From Lithodes maja (Eukaryota; Arthropoda; Malacostraca; Decapoda; Lithodidae), in assembly GCA_037953745.1 (NCBI GenBank), contig JBAKBP010000678.1, forward strand, positions 124,001 to 188,000: DNA of 64,000 nucleotides, in the 5' to 3' direction. The notes below the pieces were generated by a model. It was given only the letters and a program-made list of their open reading frames with translations, did not search any database and was not told the origin of the DNA. Positions 63,766 through 64,000 of this stretch are shown in pieces. The translations under genes and the position numbers were made by a program. Within the stretch, counting starts at the first letter, position 1; every line of letters begins with the position of its first letter.

Positions 63766-64000
63766 CTTTAGAAGTCAGATCTCGTATTTTGTCAGCCTTC
63801 CCAGTTTTTGATCTGCGAGATAATTCAGGGGCCGGCGTCTTTTTGGGGGGTTGTTTTGCCAAAATTGAATCTTGAATCAGACACCACCGGAAAGACTATT
63901 TCAATTATAAACAACATGCTGGTTTTTTATATTGTGTCAGAGGGTATTCTTAAATCTCTAGGACAAGTTCAGACATTCTGATATCTTTACATAGGAACCC

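Overview
This window is eukaryotic repeat-rich DNA, and no convincing single-copy host gene was found in it. The elements present (Ty3/gypsy-type LTR elements, APE-type non-LTR elements, a piggyBac-like transposon, a hAT-type MITE, tRNA-derived SINEs and many TTAA-flanked MITEs), together with AT-rich spacers and TAGCC/TAACC-type short repeats, fit an arthropod genome. A decapod crustacean is my best guess, but this is inference from general character and not from a marker gene.

Layout. 1-1,015: minus-strand Gag piece of a gypsy element with a GATA-tailed SINE inserted at its start codon. 1,016-11,396: a 5'-truncated plus-strand Ty3/gypsy pol (RT tail, RNase H, integrase) ending in a ~120-bp LTR. 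It is broken by a CAA-tailed retroposon (14-bp target duplication), by a very young non-autonomous LTR element with 1.85-kb LTRs (4,031-8,851), and by nested TTAA MITEs. 11,424-13,495: another MITE, then a minus-strand retropepsin/gag remnant. 13,496-18,406: a non-LTR retrotransposon with one uninterrupted 1,529-codon frame (signal-like segment, 2A-like motif, three PHD-like zinc fingers, endonuclease, reverse transcriptase). 18,548-24,580: MITEs around a complete piggyBac-like transposon (19,241-23,530) with an intact 968-aa transposase.

24,581-26,676: gag fragment, primer-binding site and LTR of a minus-strand LTR family. 26,809-27,102: a Merlin/ISXO2-like zinc-ribbon ORF. 27,812-31,923: a degraded minus-strand LINE split by three MITEs. 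32,621-33,450: truncated RTE-like copy. 33,549-34,688: hAT MITE with perfect 8-bp target duplication. 34,810-42,055: mosaic of long LTRs, gag and LINE scraps. 42,056-51,593: a complete gag-only LTR element with ~3.1-kb LTRs and TTTAT duplication. 51,594-56,820: older LTR block carrying a LINE (52,370-55,912) that itself carries a SINE. ~56,830-60,405: near-full RTE-like LINE. 61,116-61,353: second CAA-tailed retroposon copy. 61,354-64,000: uncharacterised DNA with two tandem-repeat blocks.

How the parts relate. Nesting gives a relative chronology, and several insertions can be proved within the window because an empty paralogous copy of the target is also present (MITE K, the 42-kb LTR element, the 52-kb LINE). 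Two SINE types share sequence with LINEs in the same window, suggesting LINE-dependent mobilisation. The MITE family carries a TTAA palindrome near one end and repeatedly inserts into its own relatives; the piggyBac-like transposase is a candidate relative of its mobiliser, although its own termini differ.
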